Assembly: GCA_029219245.1 (NCBI GenBank)
Contig: JAQXTA010000066.1
Location: 1-46,559 of the forward strand
DNA from: Lachnospiraceae bacterium
GTDB taxonomy: Bacteria; Bacillota; Clostridia; Lachnospirales; Lachnospiraceae
DNA length: 46,559 nt
Reading direction: 5' to 3'
The notes under the pieces were generated by a model. It saw nothing but the letters and a program-made list of their open reading frames with translations, made no database searches and was not told the DNA's origin. This document shows positions 27,828 through 35,752 of this stretch, one piece after another. Made by a program: the position numbers and the translations under genes. The first letter of the stretch is position 1, and each line of letters opens with the position of its first letter.

Positions 27828-28016
27828 CATAAACAAGCGAGAAACATGTAATGTTTAAGCATTACACACATAGATAAATTTTTTCATAATAGCCCAAGTA
27901 CCGAAAGGTGCTTGGGCACTCCTCATTTTATCGTGGTAAAACCACAAAACCGATTTATAAAATAACATAGCAAAGGCAGGAACCCTTCCGGTATTTCCTG
28001 CCCTTTTCTGTTTCGT
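27828..28016 (+). ncRNA. Candidate structured small RNA, antiparallel to relQ
   Basis: The 355-base gap upstream of relQ's 3' end contains no gene but a clearly structured plus-strand segment. Four stems follow each other: TGTAATG/CATTACA (27847-27866); an 11-pair stem GCCCAAG..CTTGGGC closed by a GAAA loop (27892-27917); and a composite stem ATTTTA-TCG / CGA-TAAAAT enclosing GTGGT/ACCAC (27925-27963). The fourth is the terminator below. CTCCTC at 27919-27924 is unpaired and could pair with Shine-Dalgarno sequences. I matched it to no known riboswitch, 6S or SRP RNA. Expression is inferred only. Confidence 0.4.
27974..28016 (+). terminator. Terminator of the candidate small RNA (may also serve relQ)
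   Basis: Hairpin GGCAGGAA / TTCCTGCC followed by CCTTTTCTGTTTCGTTT on the plus strand. On the minus strand the U-run is poor (CTTTGC), so the plus-strand direction is favoured. It lies directly behind the relQ stop at 28017. Confidence 0.65.
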
Positions 28017-28661
28017 TTATTCTGTTTCTTCATCTTTCTCCAAATGTTGAATTTCCTCATTCAGATTCAGCATTCGCTCATCAAGCTGTGATACAATCCG
28101 AGAACACTCTACTAGCTGCTCCTTAATATATTCCGGAGCATTTCCTTCAAATTTATAATGAATTTTATGCTCCAGACTTGCCCAGAAATCCATTGCTACC
28201 GTTCGAATCTGTATTTCTACCTTCGTCTGCTCGATACGGTCTGACAAATACACCGGCACTGTCACAAGCATATGGTAACTTTTATAACCGCTTGGTTTTG
28301 GATTTACGATATAATCCTTAACCGAAATGACATTGATATCACTCTGATTACTAATCATCTCTGCAATCTGATAAATATCCGACGTAAAAGAACAAATCAC
28401 ACGAATACCTGCAATATCATTAACATATTTCACCATATTTTCAATGGTAGATTCATAGCCATGTTTCTTTAACTTCTTTACAATGCTTTCCGGTGTTTTA
28501 ATACGGGATTTAATATGTTCAATTGGATTATATCTATGTACATGCTGAAATTCATCATTCAAAATTTCCAACTTGGTAGATATTTGTTTCAATGCGGAAT
28601 TATAGATTAACGTAACCTCTTTCCAACTGTCAATCCCATTTCTATCTGCACTAACTTCCAT
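28017..28661 (-). CDS. relQ: Small alarmone synthetase, RelA/SpoT domain (RelQ/YjbM type)
   Basis: Makes (p)ppGpp from ATP and GDP/GTP in the stringent response. The 214 residues contain only the synthetase domain; the hydrolase HD and regulatory ACT/TGS domains of long RSH enzymes are absent, which defines a small alarmone synthetase. Key segments are HIKSRIKTPESIVKKLKKHG, DIAGIRVICSFTSDIYQIAE, PKPSGYKSYHMLVTVPV and the catalytic-site VEIQIRTVAMDFWASLEHKI. The C-terminal acidic helix fits tetramerisation in RelQ. The RelQ assignment over RelP follows these motifs and is moderately sure. Confidence 0.9.
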   Translation of the reverse strand: MEVSADRNGIDSWKEVTLIYNSALKQISTKLEILNDEFQHVHRYNPIEHIKSRIKTPESIVKKLKKHGYESTIENMVKYVNDIAGIRVICSFTSDIYQIAEMISNQSDINVISVKDYIVNPKPSGYKSYHMLVTVPVYLSDRIEQTKVEIQIRTVAMDFWASLEHKIHYKFEGNAPEYIKEQLVECSRIVSQLDERMLNLNEEIQHLEKDEETE

Positions 28662-28784
28662 TGCCTTCCCCCAATATTGCTTTCACGATATGCTACATAT
28701 ACATTTTATCATAAAATCTTCAAAAAATGTATATATTTCACAAATTTTTAATTTATTTTTTATATTTATTGTTTATTTTTACAA

Positions 28785-30473
28785 TTATTTTTCTGTTTTT
28801 TCTTTTCTTCCGCTAATCAGGCACAACATCATGGGGACACACACCACAAAAGGGTACATATATCGTATCAGAACCGTTGGAGACAACAACAACGTCAAAT
28901 AATAAACAACCAGAAAGAGAACCGGCAACAGCATTCTGTACTCTCTTCTTTGAAAAAAAAACACCATATAAAGGCAGAGCAGCCACCAGTAAAATGCCGG
29001 AGCAAAGATAACCGACAATACCGGTATTTTCTGATAGGCATTATCCGATATCATTTTCTCCATGAACACTCTCAGTCCTGGCAAATAGCTATTTTCTATG
29101 ATTTCACAGCCAGCCGGCATCGTTCTGTTGTCAGTAGAAAGATAACCAAATCCGCTCTCGGTACCCACACCGTATATCTCAGCATGTGATGTATCCGCCA
29201 GATACCAGTAACCGATAGCATTATCCAGAAAAGCATCCACATAGGTCATCGGAAATTTGAGGCCCAGCTTCATCCATGTTTTCAGTAATCCCACCGGATT
29301 ATCATGAATCACTGCACGGTTTTTGACCGGATCTGCCAGATGCGGATTATAAGCGGCAAAAACCCACTCAGAAGGCAGATACAAGTCTAATTCCTCCCGC
29401 ATGTCATTCTCCAGCTCTTCTTCATGCTCCACTCTTGCCCGCGCCATCTGCTGCAGCGGAACACTGAGCATTTCTCTTGGACTGCCGTTATGTGCAGCAG
29501 TTATCTGTTTCAAGCCTGCACTACAGATTAGGAACAATACAAGCGTACCCAGTATGAAACAAACAGCTTTCGTATCTTTTTTAGTCCATCCATGTCCTGT
29601 TGCCTGTTTGGTTTTTTCGTCCCTTTTCCAAAAGAAAAAAACAAGCGGCAGACTCACAACATATGCATAAACCGCATTATTACGGAACAGAAGCATCAAG
29701 ACGGAAATTATGCAAAGAGTAACCCTGAACCAACGTTTTTCATGCTCCGCTCCGTCATCCTGCCTGCTCCATTCATACATTTTTATGACATATAAAAGCA
29801 CCAGTCCCGAAAACAGCACATCCTTCGTCGTGCTCATGGCCAGAACGGAATTGGTCGGAAAAAGCGCATAAAAAGCAAGCAGTAAAAGACGCATAATATA
29901 CGAAGTTCTTTCTTTATATAGCACCATCAGCGCATAGCCAAAAATCATTGCCATCAAAAGCATCTGAACAATGGAATGTAGGGCCATTCCCGCAGAATAG
30001 GAGCCAAACACGCTGCCACCCAATCGAAAGAAGGCTCCCAAAAATAAAGTATGTATCAACGGATGGTGGGTGCTGTAATCATGTGCAAGCACCTGATAGA
30101 GCTGTCCCTCCGCATCATATGCGAATACCGAAGGGTAATATGCCAAAAAGACCGGCAGCCAGCAAAGAAAAATCACGCTGCTGTAGAAAAAAAATACTTG
30201 CCGGTTTCCATATTCTTTCTGTCCGATTCGTGTTCTTATCTGTCCATCGCGCAGCTTCGTCATACCTTTTAAAAGAAATCTGATAACAAAGGACGTCAAT
30301 ATCGTCAAAATGGCTGTCAGAAAGAGTATCCATCCTAATTCCGGTAGACTCCGAAAAGTTTGCTGCTTTTTATCCAGCATATATCCAAGTACAGTGGAAA
30401 TTGCTATCAGGAAACCAAGACCTATGGAATTTTTTAAATATTTGTCGTAAAAAGTCATAATTTTTTTCATCAT
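28785..30473 (-). CDS. Large multi-pass membrane protein (DUF6020-like)
   Basis: A 562-residue integral membrane protein, probably of the family DUF6020 (name from memory). About 12 hydrophobic segments are visible, starting at 18-33 and 44-67. After the third comes the conserved extracytoplasmic motif AYYPSVFAYDAEGQLYQVL and THHPLIHTLFLGAFF. The overall plan (Asp-bearing first loop, many segments, soluble loop at about 355-480) resembles GT-C glycosyltransferases, so sugar transfer from a lipid carrier is a reasonable guess. Neither candidate ATG (30473, 30470) has a Shine-Dalgarno site. It is divergent from the 88-residue gene. Confidence 0.82.
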   Translation of the reverse strand: MMKKIMTFYDKYLKNSIGLGFLIAISTVLGYMLDKKQQTFRSLPELGWILFLTAILTILTSFVIRFLLKGMTKLRDGQIRTRIGQKEYGNRQVFFFYSSVIFLCWLPVFLAYYPSVFAYDAEGQLYQVLAHDYSTHHPLIHTLFLGAFFRLGGSVFGSYSAGMALHSIVQMLLMAMIFGYALMVLYKERTSYIMRLLLLAFYALFPTNSVLAMSTTKDVLFSGLVLLYVIKMYEWSRQDDGAEHEKRWFRVTLCIISVLMLLFRNNAVYAYVVSLPLVFFFWKRDEKTKQATGHGWTKKDTKAVCFILGTLVLFLICSAGLKQITAAHNGSPREMLSVPLQQMARARVEHEEELENDMREELDLYLPSEWVFAAYNPHLADPVKNRAVIHDNPVGLLKTWMKLGLKFPMTYVDAFLDNAIGYWYLADTSHAEIYGVGTESGFGYLSTDNRTMPAGCEIIENSYLPGLRVFMEKMISDNAYQKIPVLSVIFAPAFYWWLLCLYMVFFFQRREYRMLLPVLFLVVYYLTLLLSPTVLIRYMYPFVVCVPMMLCLISGRKEKTEK

Positions 30474-30600
30474 GAAATTATTGTAGCATTTCTATCAGAA
30501 AAGAAAAAGGAAAAGATTTGTATTTACTTTTTCAAAAATGATTTGTATATTGTTACTATAACATTTAACAAGCTTCAAAAGAATAAGAGGTTTTTATTTC

Positions 30601-30867
30601 ATGTTTCGTTTATGGGCAAAAGAATTTCAAAACAATCATATGTTAAAGGACACTGTTATCTGCGATGACAGAGATGACACCAGAACACATAAGGTTTTTC
30701 ATGCCTTAGACGAAGTCTGCTATCAGTTCGATCTCGGCAAACCCATCTGGTTGGAAGCCAATATCCAGGATTTCAAAAAACACGACAAAACCCGCTTTTC
30801 GCAGGATAATTTCATTGAAAAAATTGACTTTGATTATCTGGAAATCCATGTGATTGAAGAAGACTAA
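30601..30867 (+). CDS. Small protein of unknown function (88 aa)
   Basis: An 88-residue protein with no signal peptide or membrane segment. It opens FRLWAKEFQNNHMLKDTVIC and has many charged and aromatic residues, including HALDEVCYQFDLGKPIWLE, KTRFSQDNFIEKIDFDYLE and an acidic end EIHVIEED. The composition is that of a folded protein, and AGAGG lies about 11 bases before the ATG. No family recognised. It lies between two divergent or independent units with no clear operon partner. Confidence 0.72.
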   Translation: MFRLWAKEFQNNHMLKDTVICDDRDDTRTHKVFHALDEVCYQFDLGKPIWLEANIQDFKKHDKTRFSQDNFIEKIDFDYLEIHVIEED

Positions 30868-30880
30868 TGAATTATTTTTC

Positions 30881-30909
30881 TTGACTTTGCATATTATAAG
30901 GTGTAGTAT
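30881..30909 (+). promoter_or_regulatory. Promoter of the hemolysin-III family gene with long leader
   Basis: TTGACT (30881-30886), 17-base spacer, TAGTAT (30904-30909). The leader is about 113 bases and has two inverted repeats: TAGTTTT/AAAACTA near 30928-30943 and GGACAA/TTGTCC near 30970-31000. Confidence 0.6.
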
Positions 30910-31028
30910 TCTAATATGTTTTAAGTAGTTTTCAAAACTATGTGTAGTGTTTTTAGAAATCATTTTGTGGGACAAAAGTACTAAACGCAATATATTGTCC
31001 ATAATGATTGGTAAAAGGAGGAGATATT

Positions 31029-31679
31029 ATGCAAATAACCATTCGTGAACCGGGAAGCGCCATTACTCATTTTATCGCTATGATGTTAGCGGTTTTTGCT
31101 TCCACACCGCTTCTAGTCAAAGCAAGCGCCTCAAACAGCCGTACTGCATTCATTTCTCTCGTGGTATTTATGCTCAGTATGATCGCTCTGTACGGTGCCA
31201 GTGCGCTTTATCACAGTGTTAATGTGAAAGATAAATTCTTAAAAATATTTCGTAAAATTGACCACATGATGATTTTCGTCCTGATTGCAGGCTCTTATAC
31301 TCCGGTATGCCTGATTGTACTCGGCGGTAAGCTTGGCTATACCCTGTTAACCGTTGTATGGTCCATTGCGATTGTCGGTATGTTAGTAAAGATGTTATGG
31401 ATTACCTGTCCCAAATGGTTTTCCTCTGTCATCTACATTGCCATGGGTTGGGTATGTCTGGGAGTTTTCGGGCCTTTATGGAACACCCTGCCACACAGTG
31501 CTTTCCTGTGGCTTCTCGCCGGTGGAATCATCTACACTGTGGGAGGTGTCATTTACGCTTTAAAGCTTCCCATTTTCAACAACAAGCACCAAAACTTCGG
31601 CTCTCATGAAATTTTCCATCTGTTTGTTATGGGTGGAAGTATCTGTCATTTTCTCTTTATGTACTTATATGTAGCATAA
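31029..31679 (+). CDS. trhA: Hemolysin III / TrhA (PAQR) family membrane protein
   Basis: A seven-segment membrane protein of the PAQR superfamily, called hemolysin III in bacteria and linked to membrane energetics and lipid homeostasis; haemolysis itself is doubtful. The ATG at 31029 behind AGGAGG gives 216 residues; a TTG reading starts at 31008. Family motifs with the putative metal-binding residues are present: YGASALYHSVNVKDK, KIDHMMIFVLIAGSYTPVCL, and HEIFHLFVMGGSICHFLF. Its last 34 bases overlap the 3' end of the convergent GLUG gene. Confidence 0.92.
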   Translation: MQITIREPGSAITHFIAMMLAVFASTPLLVKASASNSRTAFISLVVFMLSMIALYGASALYHSVNVKDKFLKIFRKIDHMMIFVLIAGSYTPVCLIVLGGKLGYTLLTVVWSIAIVGMLVKMLWITCPKWFSSVIYIAMGWVCLGVFGPLWNTLPHSAFLWLLAGGIIYTVGGVIYALKLPIFNNKHQNFGSHEIFHLFVMGGSICHFLFMYLYVA

Positions 31680-34600
31680 AAAACCAATAGCAAAACGGCT
31701 CCGCCTGCTGTAATGAAGATCCACTTATGGCCTTTTTCTCCGGATGCAATACAGTAGGTGGCGGCATTGCCCTGCATTTCTACCTGTAAGTATTCTCCGT
31801 ATTCCTTATAAGAAATTTCTTCCCATTCTTCCCCATTGAATGCATAAACTGCTTTTATTTTTTCATATGGGTTATAAATCCTGACTTTGGAAACCGTATC
31901 CTCCTGCAAATCCGCATTGTCAATTATCAGCTCGTATACCGTCGATTCTACCTTTTTCTTTCCGGTGTTTTCTTTGGTTTCCTCCGCTGTCCATTTGCTT
32001 TCTTTCGCATGGAACGCAGCCTTATCCGTATATATGCCGTCAATATAGGCACATGGCTTCTCCTTCTGCCCTGATTCTTTTTCTTCCGTTTCCGCCGTCA
32101 AAATTACCTCTTCACTTGCCAGTGTTGTAATATTATCACAATACTCTGCCTCCAGTGTCAGGTTTCCTTCCATTACTTGGTCAGAAATATCCGGCCATTT
32201 CCCAAAAGTTCCATCCCCTGCCGGAGCATCGGGCATTTCAATTTTGTCAAGCTTTTCTCCATATTTTACCTCTGTCTGCGTTATCACCGTTTCGTCTGCA
32301 ATAAAGGTAATTTTCAAATGCCGGTATGGAATCGGTACACCGGTTATCTCTAACAGTTTCTCATAGGTTATCGGATTCGTGGCTTCTGCATAGCTGACAT
32401 TGTCAATACCTCCCAAACCGTTGTTTACATAGGTATTACCGCCGATATCCTCTCCAAAGCCGATACCTTCACCCTCTTCGGTTTCCACCCATCCTGCAAT
32501 GGCACCTTTTCGGGTCGCATCCTCATTGACCGATACCATCGAATAACAATCCTGTATCCGTTTTCCGGCTCCCGCAATCCCGCCGACATATTGGAACCCT
32601 TCCAGATTCGTCAAGGCCCAACAGTTTCTAATCAGTGCCTGGGATTCACCGCTGATACCTCCTACATATTCTCCTTCGGCACTTTCTACACTTCCATAAG
32701 CCTCACAATCAGTCACGATTCCCATATTCATGTAGCCTACAATACCACCGGCGCCGTTTTTCTTCGCGGTAATCTGCCCTTCGTTCTTGCAGCCCGTCAC
32801 AATACATTTTGTCAGATAACGACTTCCAAAGGAACGGTTTACACTTCCTGCCGCATTCCCTTCCGGGTCCTCTTCATCGATTGCCATAGAACCGGCAATA
32901 CCGCCTATGTTGACATCTCCTTTTACTCTTCCTGTGTTATTGCATCGTTCAACCTTGCCTTCTGTACTGGCATCAATGACATCATCGGAAATATCTTCAT
33001 ATCCTCGTTCGTCATAATACAAATCTTCAACATCTTCTATTTTTTCCGAAAACAACTGGAAGATGACGTTTACCTGATCATTAATCGCATGCAAATCGGC
33101 TTCCAAAATATCCGAATGCGCATCAATATCATCCCCAATCTGTCCGGAATAAGCCGAAATGGCATCCAACTGTTTAAATAAGCTTTCTATAGCAACATCT
33201 GCTTCATCTCCCAGTTCGACAAACTGAATATCAAACTTTGTATTCAAATAGATCATCGTTGATCTTACTTTTCCAAAAGCCGTATCCAGATGGAAAAAAC
33301 TGCTTTCCAAATCATCAATCAGCACATCTATTTCGACACCTGCCTGCTTTAATGCTTCCTCAATATAAGGAGACATAATGTTGGCTATGGTATTCAAGTC
33401 ACTGAGTATATAGGAAAGGGTTTCCCCGGCATCCGCAAGCTGTTCTGCAAGAACCAGTACCTCCGCAACAATTTCCTCATCCGTAGCACCATTTTCTTCC
33501 ATTTTACTGATTTTATCTACCGTATTGGAAATGTCTTTCATCTGGCTTTGTAACAGCGTAACATTTTCGCTCAGGTTATTTTTAGAATGATCTACCGCTT
33601 CCGAATCGGTACTGGTTTTAAACTCAATATAGACTTTCACTGCTCCCATTTCCGGTGTAATGCTGAATTCATACACATAGGAACCGGCATTTTTCTTCGT
33701 AACGGCAATCTGATTTGCTCCATTATTATAGCTTGCAGACGGATTCCCATTTACTGTATACCCACTGTTCGGGTGCACATTCAAAGTAACCTTATTATTG
33801 GAAACCGTATAGTCTGCCTTTCCCCCGGCATTGGACTCCAGAATAATCTGGGTTTTGGTAAATTGCACATCAACCGTTACAGCTTGTGCCGGCATAGTAA
33901 ACTGCCACCTACTGTCATCCGTCGGACTACAACTACACGGCACTACGGTTCCATCCGCCGCGGTAGCAGTAACACTTGTCTGGCACCCACTGTCAGCATT
34001 GGTATTAACCACCATAACATCGCCTTCATGTCCCTCCTTATCGCCCAACACATCAGCAGTACAATCCACACTATTTTTTTTAACTGTAATGCTATATTTA
34101 GCCGGTTCACTTGCCGGTGGATCATAAGTTTGATGATTGCTATTGGTAATGGACAAAATTCGACCGTTTCCTGTTCCGCCACTTCCGTCATAGGTACTGT
34201 AAAACTCTACCTTTGCAACCACATTCGATGCCGGCATCACGAAACTGTATGCAATTGTACCTCCACTGGAAACATCTGTTAAGGTAATCGTATTCTGATT
34301 GGCATCCAGTACGCGGATATCCTTCATTGCATAGCCCTCTTCCGGAGTGACCGTAAGGGTTACTACTTCCCCCTCTGCCGGAGATCCCTTATCCGAATAT
34401 ATCTCTCCACCCACACCGGATACAAGTGACAAACGGGCATGTTTCGTTTCGTTATACTCAGAGTTTTCTACTTTTCCGCTGAAATCCAGCGTATCTGCCA
34501 CTTTCCCAAGGTTGCCTGCTGCCCGGTTCATATCACCAATTGCCAGCTTGGCCTCATCTAAAATCGACGGAAGTTCGTCCATGACATAATCAATTCTATC

Positions 34601-35752
34601 TGCCATCTCATTGACTGCTGCTACATTCTCATCCACGAAGTCGATTGTTTCTCCTGCAATCGTATCTGCATCATCCAGCGCAGCATCCGAATAGCCTCTC
34701 AAGGTGTCAAAATCCGCACTTACCGTATCCTGGGTTGCCCCTGCATCATCCAAAAATTTATCAACCAAATCATGAAGCTTCTGAACCGCCTCGGAAATGG
34801 ACTCCGATTCTTCCACACTGATATACGGCTCCATCTGCCCAACGATGCCGCCGACGTCCTTTCTGCCATAAACGCGGCCACTATTGTTACAGAAAACAAC
34901 CTGCCCAGCCTGCCTTCCTACAATACCGCCTATATTATAACCATTATGTTCATAGCCAATCACACCCTGATTGTTGCAATTTATGACAATACCGTCAGAA
35001 TAGCCGGCAATACCGCCTATATCGGTACCACTTACCAGTTTGCCTTCTTTGACGTTCTGCCAGATGCCTTCCAATCCGGCATCATCCTCTTCCTCCAGCC
35101 AGGAGCTGTCACTGTTGATACATGCCTTATTGGTACAATTCCGGATGGCGCCATAATTGATGCCCGCAATTCCACCTGCCTGATTATAACCGGTTACGGT
35201 TCCCCTGGAAAAACAGGTACTGATTTTTCCGGTTCTTTCATTTTCTCCGGCAATAGAACCCGTTGCTTTTTTTCCTTCCACTCTTCCGATAAAAGTGCAA
35301 CCTATAATCCATCCGGCATTCACACCGCACAAACCACCCGTACAGGTCTTTTCATTTTCAGAGGATATCGCCCCTTTAACGGTCAAATCCTGAATAATTC
35401 CTGTCTGCGTTACATAGCGGAAAAAACCATCCGCATAGCCGGAGCCTGTTAGATAAACACCAGATATGGTATGTCCGTTTCCATTAAATGTTCCTGCAAA
35501 AACCGGAATCGGTTCAAATTTTTCCCCTGCCAATGAAATATCTGTCTGTAACTCAACTACCTTGTTCACAGACCAGGAATCAATGGTACAATTCTGCGCA
35601 AACTCCAGAAAATCATCTGCTGTTTCTATTAGAACCATTTCTGTCTCTTCCATCGCTTCTTCCGCATAGGCTACCGGCATTGGAACGGATACTGTCAGAA
35701 GTATGGCTACGGACAGCAAACTAGCAATTCTGGTTATCATCTTCTTTTTCAT
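31646..35752 (-). CDS. Giant GLUG-repeat surface protein with coiled coils and C-terminal anchor
   Basis: A protein of about 1,368 residues from the ATG at 35752 (AAAGGAG ten bases before); an earlier ATG lies at 35791. A signal peptide ends near YAEEAMEE. Residues about 80-315 hold GLUG-like repeats (GGLCGVNAG, GGIAGINYGAIRNC, GGIAGYSDG, GGIVGRQAG, GGIVGQME). Next come a Leu/Asp coiled coil (about 320-435), two or three beta repeats (about 440-735; EEGYAMKDIRVLDA, GYTVNGNPS) and a second coiled coil (about 735-960). A second GLUG block (about 975-1130; GGIAGSMAI, GGIVGYMNMG, GGISGESQ) and a Flg_new-like repeat (EVKYGEKLDKIEMPDAP) follow. It ends with one membrane segment and basic tail YKYIKRK. 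It overlaps the MMPL gene by 32 bases and is thus co-translated. Confidence 0.88.
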   Translation of the reverse strand: MKKKMITRIASLLSVAILLTVSVPMPVAYAEEAMEETEMVLIETADDFLEFAQNCTIDSWSVNKVVELQTDISLAGEKFEPIPVFAGTFNGNGHTISGVYLTGSGYADGFFRYVTQTGIIQDLTVKGAISSENEKTCTGGLCGVNAGWIIGCTFIGRVEGKKATGSIAGENERTGKISTCFSRGTVTGYNQAGGIAGINYGAIRNCTNKACINSDSSWLEEEDDAGLEGIWQNVKEGKLVSGTDIGGIAGYSDGIVINCNNQGVIGYEHNGYNIGGIVGRQAGQVVFCNNSGRVYGRKDVGGIVGQMEPYISVEESESISEAVQKLHDLVDKFLDDAGATQDTVSADFDTLRGYSDAALDDADTIAGETIDFVDENVAAVNEMADRIDYVMDELPSILDEAKLAIGDMNRAAGNLGKVADTLDFSGKVENSEYNETKHARLSLVSGVGGEIYSDKGSPAEGEVVTLTVTPEEGYAMKDIRVLDANQNTITLTDVSSGGTIAYSFVMPASNVVAKVEFYSTYDGSGGTGNGRILSITNSNHQTYDPPASEPAKYSITVKKNSVDCTADVLGDKEGHEGDVMVVNTNADSGCQTSVTATAADGTVVPCSCSPTDDSRWQFTMPAQAVTVDVQFTKTQIILESNAGGKADYTVSNNKVTLNVHPNSGYTVNGNPSASYNNGANQIAVTKKNAGSYVYEFSITPEMGAVKVYIEFKTSTDSEAVDHSKNNLSENVTLLQSQMKDISNTVDKISKMEENGATDEEIVAEVLVLAEQLADAGETLSYILSDLNTIANIMSPYIEEALKQAGVEIDVLIDDLESSFFHLDTAFGKVRSTMIYLNTKFDIQFVELGDEADVAIESLFKQLDAISAYSGQIGDDIDAHSDILEADLHAINDQVNVIFQLFSEKIEDVEDLYYDERGYEDISDDVIDASTEGKVERCNNTGRVKGDVNIGGIAGSMAIDEEDPEGNAAGSVNRSFGSRYLTKCIVTGCKNEGQITAKKNGAGGIVGYMNMGIVTDCEAYGSVESAEGEYVGGISGESQALIRNCWALTNLEGFQYVGGIAGAGKRIQDCYSMVSVNEDATRKGAIAGWVETEEGEGIGFGEDIGGNTYVNNGLGGIDNVSYAEATNPITYEKLLEITGVPIPYRHLKITFIADETVITQTEVKYGEKLDKIEMPDAPAGDGTFGKWPDISDQVMEGNLTLEAEYCDNITTLASEEVILTAETEEKESGQKEKPCAYIDGIYTDKAAFHAKESKWTAEETKENTGKKKVESTVYELIIDNADLQEDTVSKVRIYNPYEKIKAVYAFNGEEWEEISYKEYGEYLQVEMQGNAATYCIASGEKGHKWIFITAGGAVLLLVFYATYKYIKRK

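Noticed and set aside
27828..28016. Assignment of the structured RNA to 6S RNA, SRP RNA or a c-di-GMP riboswitch
   Set aside because: It lacks the closing stem of 6S RNA, the SRP tetraloop domain, and the conserved GCAAA/GGxCTA-type blocks of c-di-GMP-I; there is also no same-strand gene downstream.
28662..28784. A gene or RNA in the AT-rich gap between relQ and the DUF6020-like gene
   Set aside because: Only low-complexity A/T sequence and a probable relQ promoter region; no stable stem or credible frame.
33587..34282. Long plus-strand open frame (231 codons) opposite the GLUG gene
   Set aside because: Cys/Ile/Arg-rich composition without domain features or a ribosome site; it is the antisense shadow of a well-supported gene. 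The same holds for 3077-3766 and 12761-13492.
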